From: Dehalococcoidia bacterium
GTDB lineage: Bacteria > Chloroflexota > Dehalococcoidia > Dehalococcoidales > BS750m-G39
DNA: 6,309 nt
Direction of reading: 5' to 3'
Assembly: GCA_004375675.1 (NCBI GenBank)
Contig: SOKR01000095.1
Location: 1 to 6,309, forward strand
Shown here: piece by piece, positions 6,180 through 6,309 of the stretch
Layout of the letters: the number at the start of each line of letters is the position of its first letter
Numbering within the stretch: the stretch's first letter is position 1
Notes under the pieces: model-generated
What the model was told of the DNA's origin: nothing
The model's database searches: none
Seen by the model: the letters and a program-made list of their open reading frames with translations, nothing else
Made by a program: the position numbers and the translations under genes

Positions 6180-6309
6180 ATGTCCGTCGACCTGGTTCTA
6201 CTTCATCCACCCAGCGTCTATGACTTCCGCCAGAAGGCGATTCTCTACGGGCCCGTCGCCGACCTGATTCCCTCGTCTTCCATGTTCGAGATGTACCCCA
6301 TCGGCTTTA
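6180..6309 (+). CDS. B12-binding radical SAM protein, N-terminal part (cut by window end)
   Basis: An open frame of 43 codons plus one base that runs off the right edge. It begins VDLVLLHPPSVYD (3-15) and continues with ILYGPVADLIPSS and FEMYPIGF. The hydrophobic strand followed by HPP and then a YGP...P segment is how cobalamin-binding radical SAM proteins of the B12-binding/Ta0216-like kind start. The CxxxCxxC iron-sulfur motif would lie beyond the window and cannot be checked, so the name rests on N-terminal resemblance only. ATG 6180 is 5 bp after the prenyltransferase stop with no convincing Shine-Dalgarno sequence, so translation may depend on coupling to the gene upstream. Confidence 0.6.
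   Translation, partial: MSVDLVLLHPPSVYDFRQKAILYGPVADLIPSSSMFEMYPIGF

Overview
The window is an ordinary stretch of bacterial chromosome with housekeeping genes. It holds three tRNA genes on the minus strand, a P-type cation ATPase, and a tight plus-strand run: gatB, secG, a UbiA-family prenyltransferase and the start of a cobalamin-binding radical SAM gene. Fairly high GC, encoded CCA tails on all three tRNAs, a GatB amidotransferase route for Gln/Asn-tRNA, and the prenyltransferase/B12-radical SAM pair all fit Chloroflexota, most likely a Dehalococcoidia-type genome. That placement is inferred from gene content and remembered gene styles and was not tested by a search.

Layout. Positions 1-195 carry tRNA-Trp(CCA) and tRNA-Arg(CCT), both read leftward. 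Positions 196-396 form a divergent control region, with an extended -10 promoter for tRNA-Arg and a separate promoter for the ATPase. A 7+7 bp inverted repeat covers the -10/start region of the ATPase promoter. Positions 397-3102 encode a complete 901-residue P2-type (Ca2+-like) ATPase. One base after its stop lies the 3' end of a convergent tRNA-Ala(CGC) at 3104-3179. The 330-bp gap 3180-3509 contains no gene. It holds the tRNA-Ala promoter, a terminator-like stem, three compact hairpins, a pyrimidine-rich tract and a strong sigma-70-type promoter placed so close to gatB that the mRNA should be leaderless.

From 3510 onward the genes are packed: gatB, then secG 2 bp later, then a 95-bp gap, the prenyltransferase, and a radical SAM gene 5 bp after that, cut by the window end. 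The first two serve translation fidelity (Gln/Asn-tRNA formation) and protein export (SecYEG). The third makes or modifies a membrane isoprenoid such as a quinone precursor. They are probably co-transcribed, but the products do not form one obvious pathway.

I found no mobile element, CRISPR array, phage gene or defence cluster, and nothing that amounts to an undescribed system. The most useful leads are regulatory: the predicted leaderless gatB mRNA, the palindrome over the ATPase promoter, and the tRNA-Ala promoter lying inside the apparent terminator of the convergent ATPase gene.
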